From Diploscapter coronatus (Eukaryota > Nematoda > Chromadorea > Rhabditida > Rhabditidae), in the NCBI GenBank assembly GCA_964036155.1, contig OZ038423.1, forward strand, positions 3,301,249-3,365,248: a stretch of DNA of 64,000 nt, given 5' to 3'. Below the pieces are notes generated by a model that did not search any database, had not been told where the DNA came from, and saw nothing but the letters and a program-made list of their open reading frames with translations. Each line of letters opens with the position of its first letter. The stretch's first letter is position 1. A program made the position numbers and the translations under genes. Shown here one piece after another: positions 49,178 to 60,988 of the stretch.

Positions 49178-50433
49178 TGGAAGTGATTCCAGTGTTTGGA
49201 GATTGATTAACTACGAATTCAAAGAGTAGAAATGAAAGTTGAAATCTGAAAAATCGCTATATAGTAAAATCGAAATATAACTACGAATAGTGAATTTTGC
49301 AAAAAAAAATTCCTCAAGAATCTAAATCTCAAAAGAATTTATTTCATCTGTGTTTTGGCCGAATTGAAAGGGAATAAGCGAGTAAGAATTTAGCAGTAAG
49401 TCATGTTTTGTGAGCTCAGATTTGTAAGACTTGAGAGATAGCTTCATTTTAGCCCTGGAACCCCAAAACATTTCAGAGCAAATCTTAGAACACGTTTGAA
49501 AATATTTTGATCTAATCGAATATCAACATTGAACAAAAATGAACAGGTAAGGCAAGAAATGTACGGAAAAAAATCGTGGAACATATTTGTGGAATCGGTG
49601 TGTCAAACACGATTTTTTTCAGTGCTCCGGTTGATCTGTTGTTGTCCAAAGTCACTATCTTGACTACTTTTCTCGTCGCTATTTTAGAGACGACATTTGT
49701 GTCTTTATTATTCTCTGATACACTAAATATTTACCAACTGTAACGTTGTCTGTACGCGGGAATTTTACGGGAACAGAGTGTTGATATAGGTTCGCAAATA
49801 TTTCGAACTCTGAAGTTGACAATGTTCAAGCGTACTCATTGGAAGCACAGGTCATCGGGAAATAAAGGAATTGATCCGAGTTTGGTTTGATCCGAGTTTG
49901 GTTTGATCCTTTGAACGAAAGTATGCTTCAACTTTTCAGAAATTGACTAAATAAAAAAATATTGTTAGCATCATACTGAATGAGCGATAAATTTTATCAT
50001 TTCAATTTGATATCATAAGGAAATGCATATTTATTACCAGTGACTAGGCATAATTTAGATTCAACTTTTATTTCTTTGTTTCTAAATCTTGTAACTAGAT
50101 ATCAATATACAATATTTTTATTGGAATAGTAGCCAAATTTTGACTACTTAAATGGTGACGCTAAACTAGATTTATCAGTGCTGCAATGTTATCTTTGATC
50201 GATCAAACTTCTATCTAGAGAAATAATATCTGTAATTGCATCATTTCGAAGATTTTGCACGCATGCTCAAAGAAACTCACGTTGATTTCATACTCGTAAA
50301 ATTTTAAAAGTCGACATTTGGAAGGGATGCCACATAAACTTCACCGCTACTGGTAGGCCTTTATTTAAATATTCTGATTACTTCAGTTTGTTATCGAAGA
50401 AAATTTTATCATTCTTCATCCATACTAGGCTAA
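49178..50433. other. divergent intergenic region between ZIP-like (-) and cytochrome b561 (+)
   Basis: About 1.25 kb of AT-rich DNA that must hold both promoters. A short direct repeat (unit TGATCCGAGTTTGGTT, two copies and part of a third) lies at 49872-49909. No other structure was seen. Confidence 0.5.
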
Positions 50434-51832
50434 ATGACCACTACGACGCTAGTAGCTGAAACAATTGCATCGGCAAAACCTGTATCTCGAAAGAGGACTT
50501 GGAAAATCTCGTATTATGATGTTCTACTAAATGTGACTCAATTCTTCGGATTTTCAACGATTTGTTTATCAGGTCAAAGCGAATGCTTACAGTAAAATGG
50601 TTCTTTCTATCCTTTACCCTCTTATTTCCACACCATTTCTCAGAAAACTATAAGAGAATGATAGTGGTAAGAGAGTGAATACTACAGGTAACCGTAAAAT
50701 TTACAACTTTTCAGGTTATTATTTCAACTCTACAAAGTACGGAATGCAATGGCCAAAGGAAAATGATATTCTAAGCCAAAAAGACGCAGCTTATTTCCAC
50801 GGATTCTTCATGACGCTAGGGTTGATCTTCTTTCAGGGAGAAGGTGAAAATTTCTATATTTTATATGATATTGTAAAACTGGAATTCAGTCTATCAAAGT
50901 AAAACATTTCATTAATTTTGCTTGGAATTTCCAGTAACATATTATTTCTTAGGATTGCTTTCATTCCGACTGTACAAAAACGAACAGAGATTCATCTCAA
51001 AACTCATCCACTTGACTCTTCACAGCATTGCTGCAGGATTCCTCGTTATCGCGCTTGTCTGCATAATTACGGCGAAGAGTTTGAAGGTTAATTTTGAAAC
51101 ATAGGAAAAAAATAATCTGCACATCTTTAGAATGAACACTATTTCACATCATTTCATGGATGGTTTGGTCTCGCGACGATGCTGATTTACTTGGTTCAAG
51201 TAAGTTTGAAATTTCCGAAACATACATCTTTAAATATTTTCCAATTTGTTCTTTGCTGCACTTTTATCGCGAAAATGTATAGGATTTCCAAATGGGTTGT
51301 GGGTTAACAGATAATTTTTCAAGAAGCTTTCGAAATCCAAACGGCAATCTGTAAAAGTAGCCACTTTGAGAAAAATAGTGCGTGAAAGAGATTCTCTTGT
51401 TCTCTTGTCAATAATATTTCATCAAAGGCAGCTACTTTTACAAATTGCCATCCAAACGAAGAATCACAAAGTTTTCAGTTCGCTTTCGGATTTGGTCATT
51501 TCTGTTTTCCTGGGGTGCGACTTCACGCTCAATCGAAACTCATTCCAGTTCATCGATTTCTGGGAATCGTTTCATTTGTCGCCTGCTCGATTCAGGTTAT
51601 CGTCGGGCATGTTCAGCTCTACAGTTGGAATGGAGGGTGAGGTTTTTGATGAAGGAAAAAATTAGCAGATTTGAGTTCCAGAAATTTCTCCAGTCTGTTT
51701 GGATGCGATTAAGCCGTTGATTTGATCTACAGGATTTTAATGATCTCGTTAATCATTTACGTAATTCTAGTACTTTTCTGTGTTATAACTCCGAAATGGA
51801 AGAGAGCAAAGGCATTGAATGAAGAGGAATAA
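50434..51832 (+). CDS. cytochrome b561 family transmembrane electron carrier
   Basis: Six exons in phase: 50434-50572, 50715-50843, 50953-51086, 51131-51199, 51479-51636, 51733-51832; 242 aa. Six membrane segments fit the b561 core. The family motifs are present: YFHGFFMTLGLIFFQGEGLL, SKLIHLTLHSIAAGFLVIAL, HYFTSFHGWFGLATMLIYL and KLIPVHRFLGIVSFVAC. They include the four histidines that bind the two haems. Members move electrons from cytosolic ascorbate across a membrane to reduce monodehydroascorbate or ferric iron in vesicles, lysosomes or at the cell surface. The acceptor at 50952 was preferred over one at 50934 because it restores QGEGLLSFR, the conserved QGExxLxYR-type segment. The ATG at 50434 starts a cytosolic N-terminus without a signal peptide. 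The fourth intron carries a foldback repeat. Confidence 0.93.
51331..51460. repeat. foldback/MITE-like element in cytochrome b561 intron 4 (copy 2 of the GGCAATCTGTAAA family)
   Basis: GGCAATCTGTAAAAGTAGCC at 51343 and flanking CGAAATCCAAAC are mirrored by GGCAGCTACTTTTACAAATT, then GCCATCCAAACG, on the right. Arms of about 40 bases enclose about 50. The ends match the element at 47314-47439. Confidence 0.55.
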
Positions 51833-54800
51833 ACATATTTAAAAAAGAAATATTTTTATATGCCAATCTATCTTCTACTGACTAAACTTGCATGAGCGAT
51901 GAAATTGTTATTTAAGTTTTTGAAACATAATCTGTCAGATTTCAAGTTTGCAAAATTTCGCAACTTTGATTAATTTCTTCCTGTCACTTGTCACTTCGCA
52001 CGCAAAGTCGACAATCTGTTCATTTATTCATAAGTCGGCAGGTGACGAATTTTTTTCCGGCAACTCAAAGTGGCGGAAGGGAAAACTCAAGGTCCTTGCT
52101 TGAGGACTTGGAAACCCTGATTTCTCTTATATGCAGAAGGATATGCAACAAACACCGGCAGAACTATTAGATAATCAAAATTTTCGAAAAAAATCTTTCC
52201 ATATGTAGAAAGATAGGGAAACAGAACTAGATTGGATAAATTATCTAATCCCATTTGTATTTCGAGTTTGAACGCTTGCTGACAGCAAACGAATGACTCG
52301 GTTTCCGATCTTTTGAGAACAGATTGGCTTAGAGACGAAAAAGACAAGTAGGACTGAGTCATAAGCAGATGTTAGACGAGGAATCTTTTTGAAGACAGAT
52401 TTCGTTTTATGTTTCAGAAGTTCGCTAGTGTGCTGAACAATAATTACGTCTTTAGTAGACTGACCGTAGTTAGACTGATTATATTCGCAAAAGATGTACA
52501 TTTGAAAAGCTACATTTCAGAGACTTTCAAATATTCACTATTTTCTGTAAAATGTTATCATAGCGTTATCTCATATATATAGATTCTTAATAACAAAAGA
52601 AACTTACGAATGATATTGCGATACGTTTCAAGAGTCTCCTCGAAATGTGGTCAATTCTATCTACATACTGATCAACGTGTTTCCCTAATTTATCAGTTCA
52701 CTATTAAAAATTCAACTTCTCAAAATCCCTAATCATTTTACGAATCAAGATGATCACTCCAATATCCGACCTATCCAAATTTTCGTATTTATGATCATTC
52801 ATCCGTTTATCGTTTCTCATCCTATTTCTTGCACTGCGGCTTTTCCCTTCCTTCTTCATTCTCTTCGTCGATTTTTCTTATTTGCATCATTTGCGTCATA
52901 AGCTTATTCCGCCTCTCTGCATCTCTGCATTTGGCAGATTTAACATATTGATTGATGCTTTCTATCAGCGATTATCTTTTTCGACAGTTTTGTGGTTATC
53001 CGCACTACCAGCCACGTAACATTTTTCCGAAATTTACTTATATCATGAGTAATTTTGCGACCTACATGAATTAAGTTGAACTGAGCTAACTTATAATGAT
53101 AGTTGTTATAGGTATATTTTCTTTGAAACTTTTCTTGATTTTGCACAAAATCGTCGCTTCAAATTACCACCTTTCTAATAATTCATTGGGTTTGCTAAAA
53201 GTTGAAACTTATTTGAATATCTATTCTGTTAAGGCGATTGGAATGTTTCAGGCAATTAACTACGCAAAAAAGCTCAACAGCAATTGCATATCTTGTGTTC
53301 AGTTAATTCAAGCGATAATTTGAAACCTAAGTAATTTTTGGCATTCTTGACTACATTTTCAATTTCATACTAAAAACTAGCTTTTCCTATTCGTGTAGTG
53401 ATTCCTTATGCTTTCACCTCTTAGATGTAAACCGTTGATCACGTTAAGGGGGCTAGGTACATTTCATTTTTCGGGTAATTAACCTTACGTTCCACTGCTA
53501 ATCCTATTTTCTCAACGTCCATTTTTCGCTAACACCGCAAATTCAGAGCTTCAGTTAAAATTAGAGTAACTATGCTGCTTTTGTATTCTCTGTAATTTAC
53601 CAACCTATCACCTACCATATGTGAAAAATTTACTAGGCTCTGTTTTAGAGAGTGTTACTAGGGAAAGAAAGATGATGAATTTAAAACTGTACTAGTTGTT
53701 TGCTGTTTAATTATACGATGGGTCAAATCGGAATAACTATGTTGTTCCTACATGTTATTCTTCATGTTTTTCGACCCCATTGTTCAATGACCGCAGAGTT
53801 TCCTTCTCTATCTTCACTGATTTTTGCATGATTACTAGTTTTGCAGAGAAAGTAGGACAACTCGTTAGTCATCGGCAAATGCAAAATCCAAAATATTGTT
53901 GCAAGTTGCAGTATTTTTCAGTTATAATATGGTAAAAAATAGTTGAATTTCACTTGGAATTCGGTACATAACTTTTCGGACCATTTTCTCTAGTCTCTAA
54001 ATTTTTCATGTCAATATAGGAAAAATGTTTCAATTTCTTTGATGATAAAATTTAGCTATGTATCACGCAATTAGCAAATCACATCTTGATGTTTTAAATG
54101 TTTACTTCGAGATTTTCCGCACCATACAAATATTTCTTTGACAAAACCATATCAAGTATCACACAGAAAAGTCTCGCAGCCTAATTAGCCACGCGAGAAA
54201 GTCCCCATTATTTACAACATTGTGTATTTCCCTGCAAATTTCCTGCAAGCCCCATTCTCTGATCGGATGTTTTGACGGTTTGCCTAATCTGATCTACCAA
54301 ATCTCTGAATACGGCCAAATTCTGACGTCATAAATGGACGTGACGAGATTTAATGATCACTATCACCAAATCATAAAAGTTAGACAATTTGGGTTTAGTG
54401 AATTGCCTCTGCATGAAAAGTCAGAAAATGATCAAAAAATGATAGGATACGAAATGTTTATCTCCGTATCTCCATAGGAGGATTTGGCATTGCGATGTAT
54501 TCAAATTGTCCATAAAGTTCTGACTGCAACATAAAATTAGCGAAAACTAGCATGTTTCTCAGAATAGTTCATCTATTTTCTCTTCGACGTTCGTTTTTCG
54601 CAAATTAGCAAATATCATTTTATGACCCTCTTGTACTCGCCACTGAATTCGCCCATCTGCCAGGCCTCTTGTCATTTTTCCTGCAGACAGGACAACTTCA
54701 GTCTCAACATTCAAAGACTCAAAGAATGGTTGAATGAGTGACAAACTTCCTCTTTCGGAAATTATTAGGCTGCGTCATCATGTTAGTTTTAGACTAACCC

Positions 54801-57800
54801 TAATTTTGCTATTTTAGTCAGGAAGTACTTACCCTGCAGACGTTTAACTAATTGAGTACATTTTTATTATGTTTCATTGAGATGAGTACTTTCAATTCAT
54901 CGACTTCGCTTAGTCGTTACTTTTTTAAACTCGATTTAATTTTAATCTTCTTCCAAGGTGTTGTACAGAGGGTACTTAAATTCATCATCATAAATATCAT
55001 TTTATCGATAATCTTGTCATAATTATTCTATTACTTTCACTAATTCCTGCAAATCTAATAAATCACCACAAGACCACACCCAGTAGCTAAATTGTGCGTC
55101 ATCTCATCTGACCATCACTATATTAGCAAATGACTAGTGAGAGACGTTGCATGAATAATACCGACATTCCTTGTCGTTTCCTGATTTCTTGTAGGAAAGT
55201 AAGTAAGTAATCTATTACCAACTGCGCCCCGAGTGTGAGAAAGGTCTTGCAAGAACTTCCATAGAAGTGCGTCATCATTATCGCTCGAATTATGAAATCC
55301 TAATGATCATCAAACGAAGGGGATATGATTAATGCGCGAATCTTGTCACATTCCAAGTGTCTATGCAGAGGAGGAGCGGAAACCGCGCCCTAATGCAAAT
55401 AGCATCTGCTACAGCGCCAAATCTACAGCTGCACCGCTATTCTTTGATATTCTTTGTTAGGGCGTTGCCCCTTCGCTTCTTTTTCTGTTTGATTTGTACA
55501 ATATGTGTCATTTCACTCATCCATTTCATAACAATGTTCATTCATTGTGGATAAAGAAGGGAACGGAACGCGTAGAAAACGAGTGAAAGCCTAAAAGAGG
55601 AAAAAGATAATCCATTAGTCGCGCGTTAAATAGAGGAGAATTCGAAAAATCAGCTGATTTTCAAAATCCCGAGATTATCCGTGGATTTAGAGGTTGGGAG
55701 ATGATCAAGAAGATGACTAAAAAGGATATCCGCAGAATTTTTTTTAGAAATCTCTCAAGAGACAACGTAGATAAAATGATCATTTTTAGCTTTTCCTACG
55801 ATTTTTCTGCAAACATCATTTTTCCCTAGATTTTCTCGCCATTTTCGATTTTATGATTCAGCTAGAGAAATGTTAGAATTTTGGGAGGGGCTACACTTTC
55901 ATGCTTCGTCCACCCCGATTAGTTATTGTTTCATCACCTAAACTCCATTTATATAAATTTACCACATCTTACGGTCTGCTTCAGCAATGTCTTTCCGTAC
56001 AGCCATTAACTATTCAATTTACTTAACTCTTAAACCGTTTTATTTGCCTTGGGTGAATTAGGTAAATGTACGGTCACAATAGTATTCGTCCTTTTCTGCG
56101 TACGATACCAAATGTATGATTGCATAGCTTTTCGAATTTTTAGGTTTTCAAATTTTACGAATGACTATTTTCGAACTATCATTTCCATTCGATGATATGT
56201 ATTCTTGGTGTAAGCAATACTTACTATTTCATATGATTAAATTCCATGTGAGTTATAGAATATTTGAGTCTGTGAATTCATTTTCATATTTTAATAATAA
56301 CACGCTAGCTTGTGGACGACATTAAAAATACGTTTTTTTTCCAAAATGATTGTTGCCCTTTTTCACGCTCACAACTAATCTTCGCCTTTTAAATTACCAC
56401 GAGACTTCAATTCTATTTTCACATCATCACTTGATTCAACTGTCAGTTCCTTTATTTACAATCAGAAAAATTGTCATTCTCAATTTTATCGTATCAATCG
56501 AACGTGATTGGATGGACTCCAAATTTTATCATCTCTAAAATTTATTTCTAACTGGAAATAATGTCGTTATGCGTTGATCAACTAACTTCACTCTATATTT
56601 TCGATATGGCTATGTTTCGAAGTATTCGAGATAAAATTGGGATTGTCGGTTTTTCAGTTACGCGTTTCGCTTTTTGATCTACAGCATGATAACTCTGTCC
56701 AAACCTAAGGCATGAACAATTCATTCAACTCATCTTCGTTCGAATTCCTAATTCTCGAACATCCTTCAGTTACCGTTTCACTAATTATTCCATTATTCCT
56801 GCGCGATTTCTCTTGTTATTCTCCCTTCAATACTTTCCATTTTCACTTCGCTCACTTTCTGTCTTCGTTTTCCTGTTCCGTTTCTCATTATCGATGACGT
56901 AGCTTCACAGATTTTTCTGACCGTGCGCATGTTTTGCCTATGTTTAAAGTCTACGGTATCAAAGATTCGGACTGAATAAATTCCACCAGCTATATTTCCG
57001 AATCATATTTGTTTCAAGTTACTATATAATTTGCACGATATGGGATTGAACTTTTCCGAGTTTTTCTATTTATAAAGTTCTTAAATATCTTCCCTCTTCC
57101 GCTACTTATTATCTGTTACGCAATGCTGCGTAATATCACATACAATGCGCATATTTCGCGTATGCCTCATCTCATTTGGGATATACAGTATGTAATGATT
57201 GAGTAAGGCTTTATCCCTTTCTTTATTGCTAAAACAAGTCCTAAAACCTCATTATACAATAGAAAATAGACATTACTGAAGACTAAAGCCGACTAGAAAA
57301 GTCGCTAGTCACAAGGCTTTACAGCTAAATGACATAAGAAAAGGGAAGACGTTCCTTTATAAGGTAATCTCCCTGCAAGCAAAATACGTACTCAACTATC
57401 ATTTTACCTGTCATATGATTATCCTCCAATATTTCTTTGAATTTTAATTCAAATAACTAGCTATTTTGGCGTAGTACGTTTTATAAGCCCTATTCAATTC
57501 CATCCCACTAAACTGGCCCTAAATCCATCAACCGCTAAATTAGTTAGAAAGGGATGATCACGCTGATCGCCTTTTAGGTTTATAAGGATTGCGCAATTGA
57601 AAGCTTTTCAGACAACCACTTTTAATACCGTATTATTATCATCATCACGAAGTAACTCAGGAAATATGTGTACCCTTTCATAACATTTACTTTTTCATTG
57701 AATTGCATACTGCAACTTATGAAAAATCGTGTTCTTTCCACTCTATTTTTAGTCTTACACATCGTTTGCAAAAGAGGCGTTCAAAATTTTCTTCTCATTT

Positions 57801-60169
57801 TATGGTTCAAACGGTTTGTGTGTCCGATTCATCAGTAACTCTCATCGAGTAACGGAGGCGAGTTTGAATGCGAACAAATATGAATCATCTTTTTCTCATA
57901 AAATTGAGCAATGTTTGCATTAGATTTTTGACTTTTTCATGCACTTGTTGTGGTTTATTTGACAAGTTCACACTAAATCGAGAAGTTGAATGAGTACGTT
58001 TCACAATTTTAGGGCCATCCAGTCAATTTCGGATTGAGTAATTCATCGGTTCTAATTCTCCAATACCCAATTATATAAGTTTGAAGGCATTGAAATTTTC
58101 TTGCATATAATGAGAATTCTTTATTTTTATATCATCACTAAATCGTTAATTTCATTAATTACGTTTATTAACTCTTAAACAAATAAGTTTCACAATTTTT
58201 GAAGAACTTCATTAGCTTAGATAAGGCAATTGCCGTCTATAATTTTACCTCTGTATGCACTACGAAATTCTTTACTTTTATGGTACGTTTTAAATATTAC
58301 ATCGTCATCATTTATCAAAATGTTTGATATGACTCACTATATATCGTGGGCTAAATCCTGAGAAATTTCGAAATTTTGCCCATAAGAAGAATGCATCATC
58401 ATTAAGGTAAACCATATTCCTGGTTTTTATTTGCATAAATGTTCGCGCTCAAACATGTTTCATAAAAACGGTGTTTCACTTAAGAATTCTGACCAAACGA
58501 TTGCTTTCGGCTAGCTTGTATCAATTCTAATAGCACGAAATTCCGTGAATGCTTTCCGTCACATTTGTACTCAGAAATTCTGTGCGTTATGTTAGATGTC
58601 CATTTTCATGCCTATGAAAGGAAAATGAGCTCTAAATATTCTTGCCATTGTCCCAATTTCCTGTCTTTTCCATGTTTCAAATTTTAATTGTGGAAAATTA
58701 TACTAATGATTTTTATTTTTGAGGTATTCTATTGATTGACATGGAATTTATAAATATCCCAATTTCTGATTCGAGAAATAACTTGATCGGGCGTCATATT
58801 CATCTAGTTTTTAGACTTTTCTGTACTTTAGATCAAAATATTCCATTCATGCAATTTTTAAAATTTCTTCAGACTGCGTTCTTTCGCGTGAAAATAAACT
58901 TATAGTCTATCCACCTATTTTTCTTATTAAATTTAGGAACTTCGGAGATAGCTCCAATCTTCAACCCCTAAATGTGTTCTCATCTTCCAAATCCTCGTTT
59001 TCTTGTAATGTTTTCCAAATCTCGCAACCGCGTTTTCTTCGATTCTCCTTCAGGCACAAAAGACTCATTCAGCTGCAAAAGTGATCAGTCAGAAAGTCGG
59101 TGCGACTTCTCCATTACAGGGCTGAGAATTGAACATAATCAGTCAGCCATATTCTTTGGTGAAAAGGGAGAGAGGAGGAAAAGTATCTGACTGTTTTGCA
59201 TAATCACCACAATCTGAAAGAAGAAAAGTGGAGAGGGGACAAGGGCTATCCATCATATCTGATTTATCACTATCGCTTTCAATAAGACTTTTTCACATTT
59301 CTGAGGAAATCAGTCGACCTAATGAGTAAGTTTCATATTTTAGGAGTAAAAATCACTTTTCTCTATAATCTAATGAGCATACTGCGCATGTGTAAATTAT
59401 CATTACCCCTTTCAATAGATTAACAAATGTTTGTATTTCAATTAGATAGGTTTAAAAACAGGACGAAATTATCACATTTTCCGATCTTGGCTATTTGGCT
59501 ATTAATTTTCTGCTGACTAATGTCAAATTTGAAAAATAACCATACATCTCATACTTACTCGGATTTTCATTTTTTCCACAGAAGTTTCACAAAAATTTAT
59601 CTAGCTTTAACTTATTTAAACTACGCCGGTTACGCTCATTACATTATAAAATTCAACATAAACATTTTACCTCAAGTTCTTGAAATCATTATAGCAAATT
59701 TTCAATCTACTACCTAAAATTTCATTCCAATCCATCGCATATAACCGTGTAATCTTGAACCACTCAATCTTAATTCTTTAATTTTACCTCAACAGTCTTT
59801 TTCATCCCTTTACCTTAACCTTCATTTCTCGATTCTACTCATTTATGGCTTGGTAATTCATTTTATTACTGTTGCTTCTGCAAAAAATACTTGACAGACT
59901 TTTCAGAGTTCTTTCAAGTCAGTGGTCCGAAACATAGTTTTTCATAGTTCATTATATCCAACGTTTTCTGACCAATCTCGTTGATTTTAATTTTCTATGT
60001 TTTTCCCTTATTTTACTTTTCTCCATTAAATTTTCTGATCGTATTTTACAACCCCATTCAAAGACACAATTGTCCCTTATGGTCATTGTGAAACTTGAAG
60101 GAAAATCGAACGCGTACATTCTTTGCGTTTCATGACTTCGAAAAAACAACATTCGAATAATAAAATCGG
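51833..60169. other. gene-poor expanse, pyrimidine-rich on the + strand
   Basis: About 8.3 kb without a gene I can support. Long tracts are T+C dominated on the + strand (52.7-53.0, 56.3-56.9 and 59.5-60.1 kb), the mirror image of the 9.5-30 kb region. A minus frame at 54744-54559 looks protein-like and is listed separately. Other ORFs of 60-90 codons (52087-52362 -, 55357-55554 +, 58972-59190 +) lack exon borders or motifs. The skew fits sense-strand introns or an outron of the downstream + strand neuropeptide gene. Confidence 0.45.
54559..54744 (-). other. protein-like open stretch, possible exon or gene relic
   Basis: The minus frame reads SLIQPFFESLNVETEVVLSA, then GKMTRGLADGRIQWRVQEGH, then KMIFANLRKTNVEEKIDELF and a stop. 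The residue balance is that of a real protein, but there is no ATG at its 5' end (the first internal one would give 38 residues), no clear acceptor and no recognised family. Confidence 0.25.
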
Positions 60170-60179
60170 CCATTTTCAG
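60170..60179 (+). promoter_or_regulatory. splice acceptor in the 5' UTR of the neuropeptide gene
   Basis: CCATTTTCAG ends 31 bases before the ATG at 60211. It is a good candidate SL trans-splice site, or the end of a 5'-UTR intron that could reach into the pyrimidine-rich region upstream. Confidence 0.5.
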
Positions 60180-60210
60180 GGGTCGTTCTCTACCAGAAGA
60201 AGTAGCCAAA

Positions 60211-60988
60211 ATGATCCTCAGGATACACACAATATTCGCTGTAATTCTATGTCTAATTCTCGTCATGCAGTTAGCTGAATGCGCTGATAGGTACGAGCTT
60301 ATGAATTCTATGATCAGTAAGAGTGAAATTTTGATTAGGGTAAATCACTTTTTTGGATAAATTTCAATCTGACTTTTCGAGCTTCAATTCCATCTGGACA
60401 TTGTTTGTGCTATTTTTCAGCCATTACCATTTTCCACTGAGCAAAGTCAAAAGATATTGGAATATCTCGAGGAAAAATTGAAACACGTTTATAAAATTAC
60501 AAAATTTTAGGTACTATGTTAAAAAAGGGGGTCGCTTGGAGCGATACCACGATCAAACCTTGAGTGAGTGGAGAGGAGTTTTAGCCAGACATAAGAACCA
60601 CCATCACCGACATAGAAGACACAGGTTTGCAGATTCTTGAAAATTCGTATTCGCCATTATTTCGTTAGATTGTTTGTAAAAATAATGGTTTGGTTTCAAA
60701 AACTTTGCTGTCATAACATTTTTGTCGATATTTAATGCCATTATCAGATTGAGCTGTTAAGGCTCAAAGTTTTTGTGGTGGCAATATTAGTTAATATTGG
60801 TATTTATGGGGTTTGTGTCAGGGTTTCTCAAATCGAATATTCTCATTCGAAATATTATTCTTAATTTTAGACGTAAGAGAAAGCGTCACGACGCTGACGC
60901 TTCGTCGATCCGAATCGACCACGTGATGGCGCAGATGGACTCGATGGTTCGACCAAGATTCGGCAGGTCAATTCCATTCATGTCGTAG
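60211..60988 (+). CDS. neuropeptide precursor yielding an RPRF-amide (FLP-33/NPF-like) peptide
   Basis: Three exons in phase: 60211-60290, 60511-60624, 60871-60988; 103 aa. MILRIHTIFAVILCLILVMQ and LAECA form a signal peptide. A spacer rich in His/Arg ends in RRKRKR, a prohormone convertase site. The peptide HDADASSIRIDHVMAQMDSM, then VRPRF, is followed by GR (amidation and cleavage) and the tail SIPFMS. The mature product would be 25 residues ending MVRPRF-amide. C. elegans FLP-33 is a similar long single peptide ending KPRF-amide, and RPRF-amide is the ending of many NPF peptides, so an NPY/NPF-like receptor is the likely partner (inference). The site chemistry is clear; orthology is not proven. 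An alternative second exon is described in the findings. Confidence 0.75.

Noticed and set aside
50935..50952. longer cytochrome b561 exon 3 starting at 50935
   Set aside because: In frame, but it inserts six residues into the conserved QGExxLxYR segment; the acceptor at 50952 restores it.
9500..60000. piRNA (21U) cluster suggested by gene-poor, A/T-rich sequence
   Set aside because: The upstream CTGTTTCA-type motif occurs only a few times on either strand, about what chance predicts.
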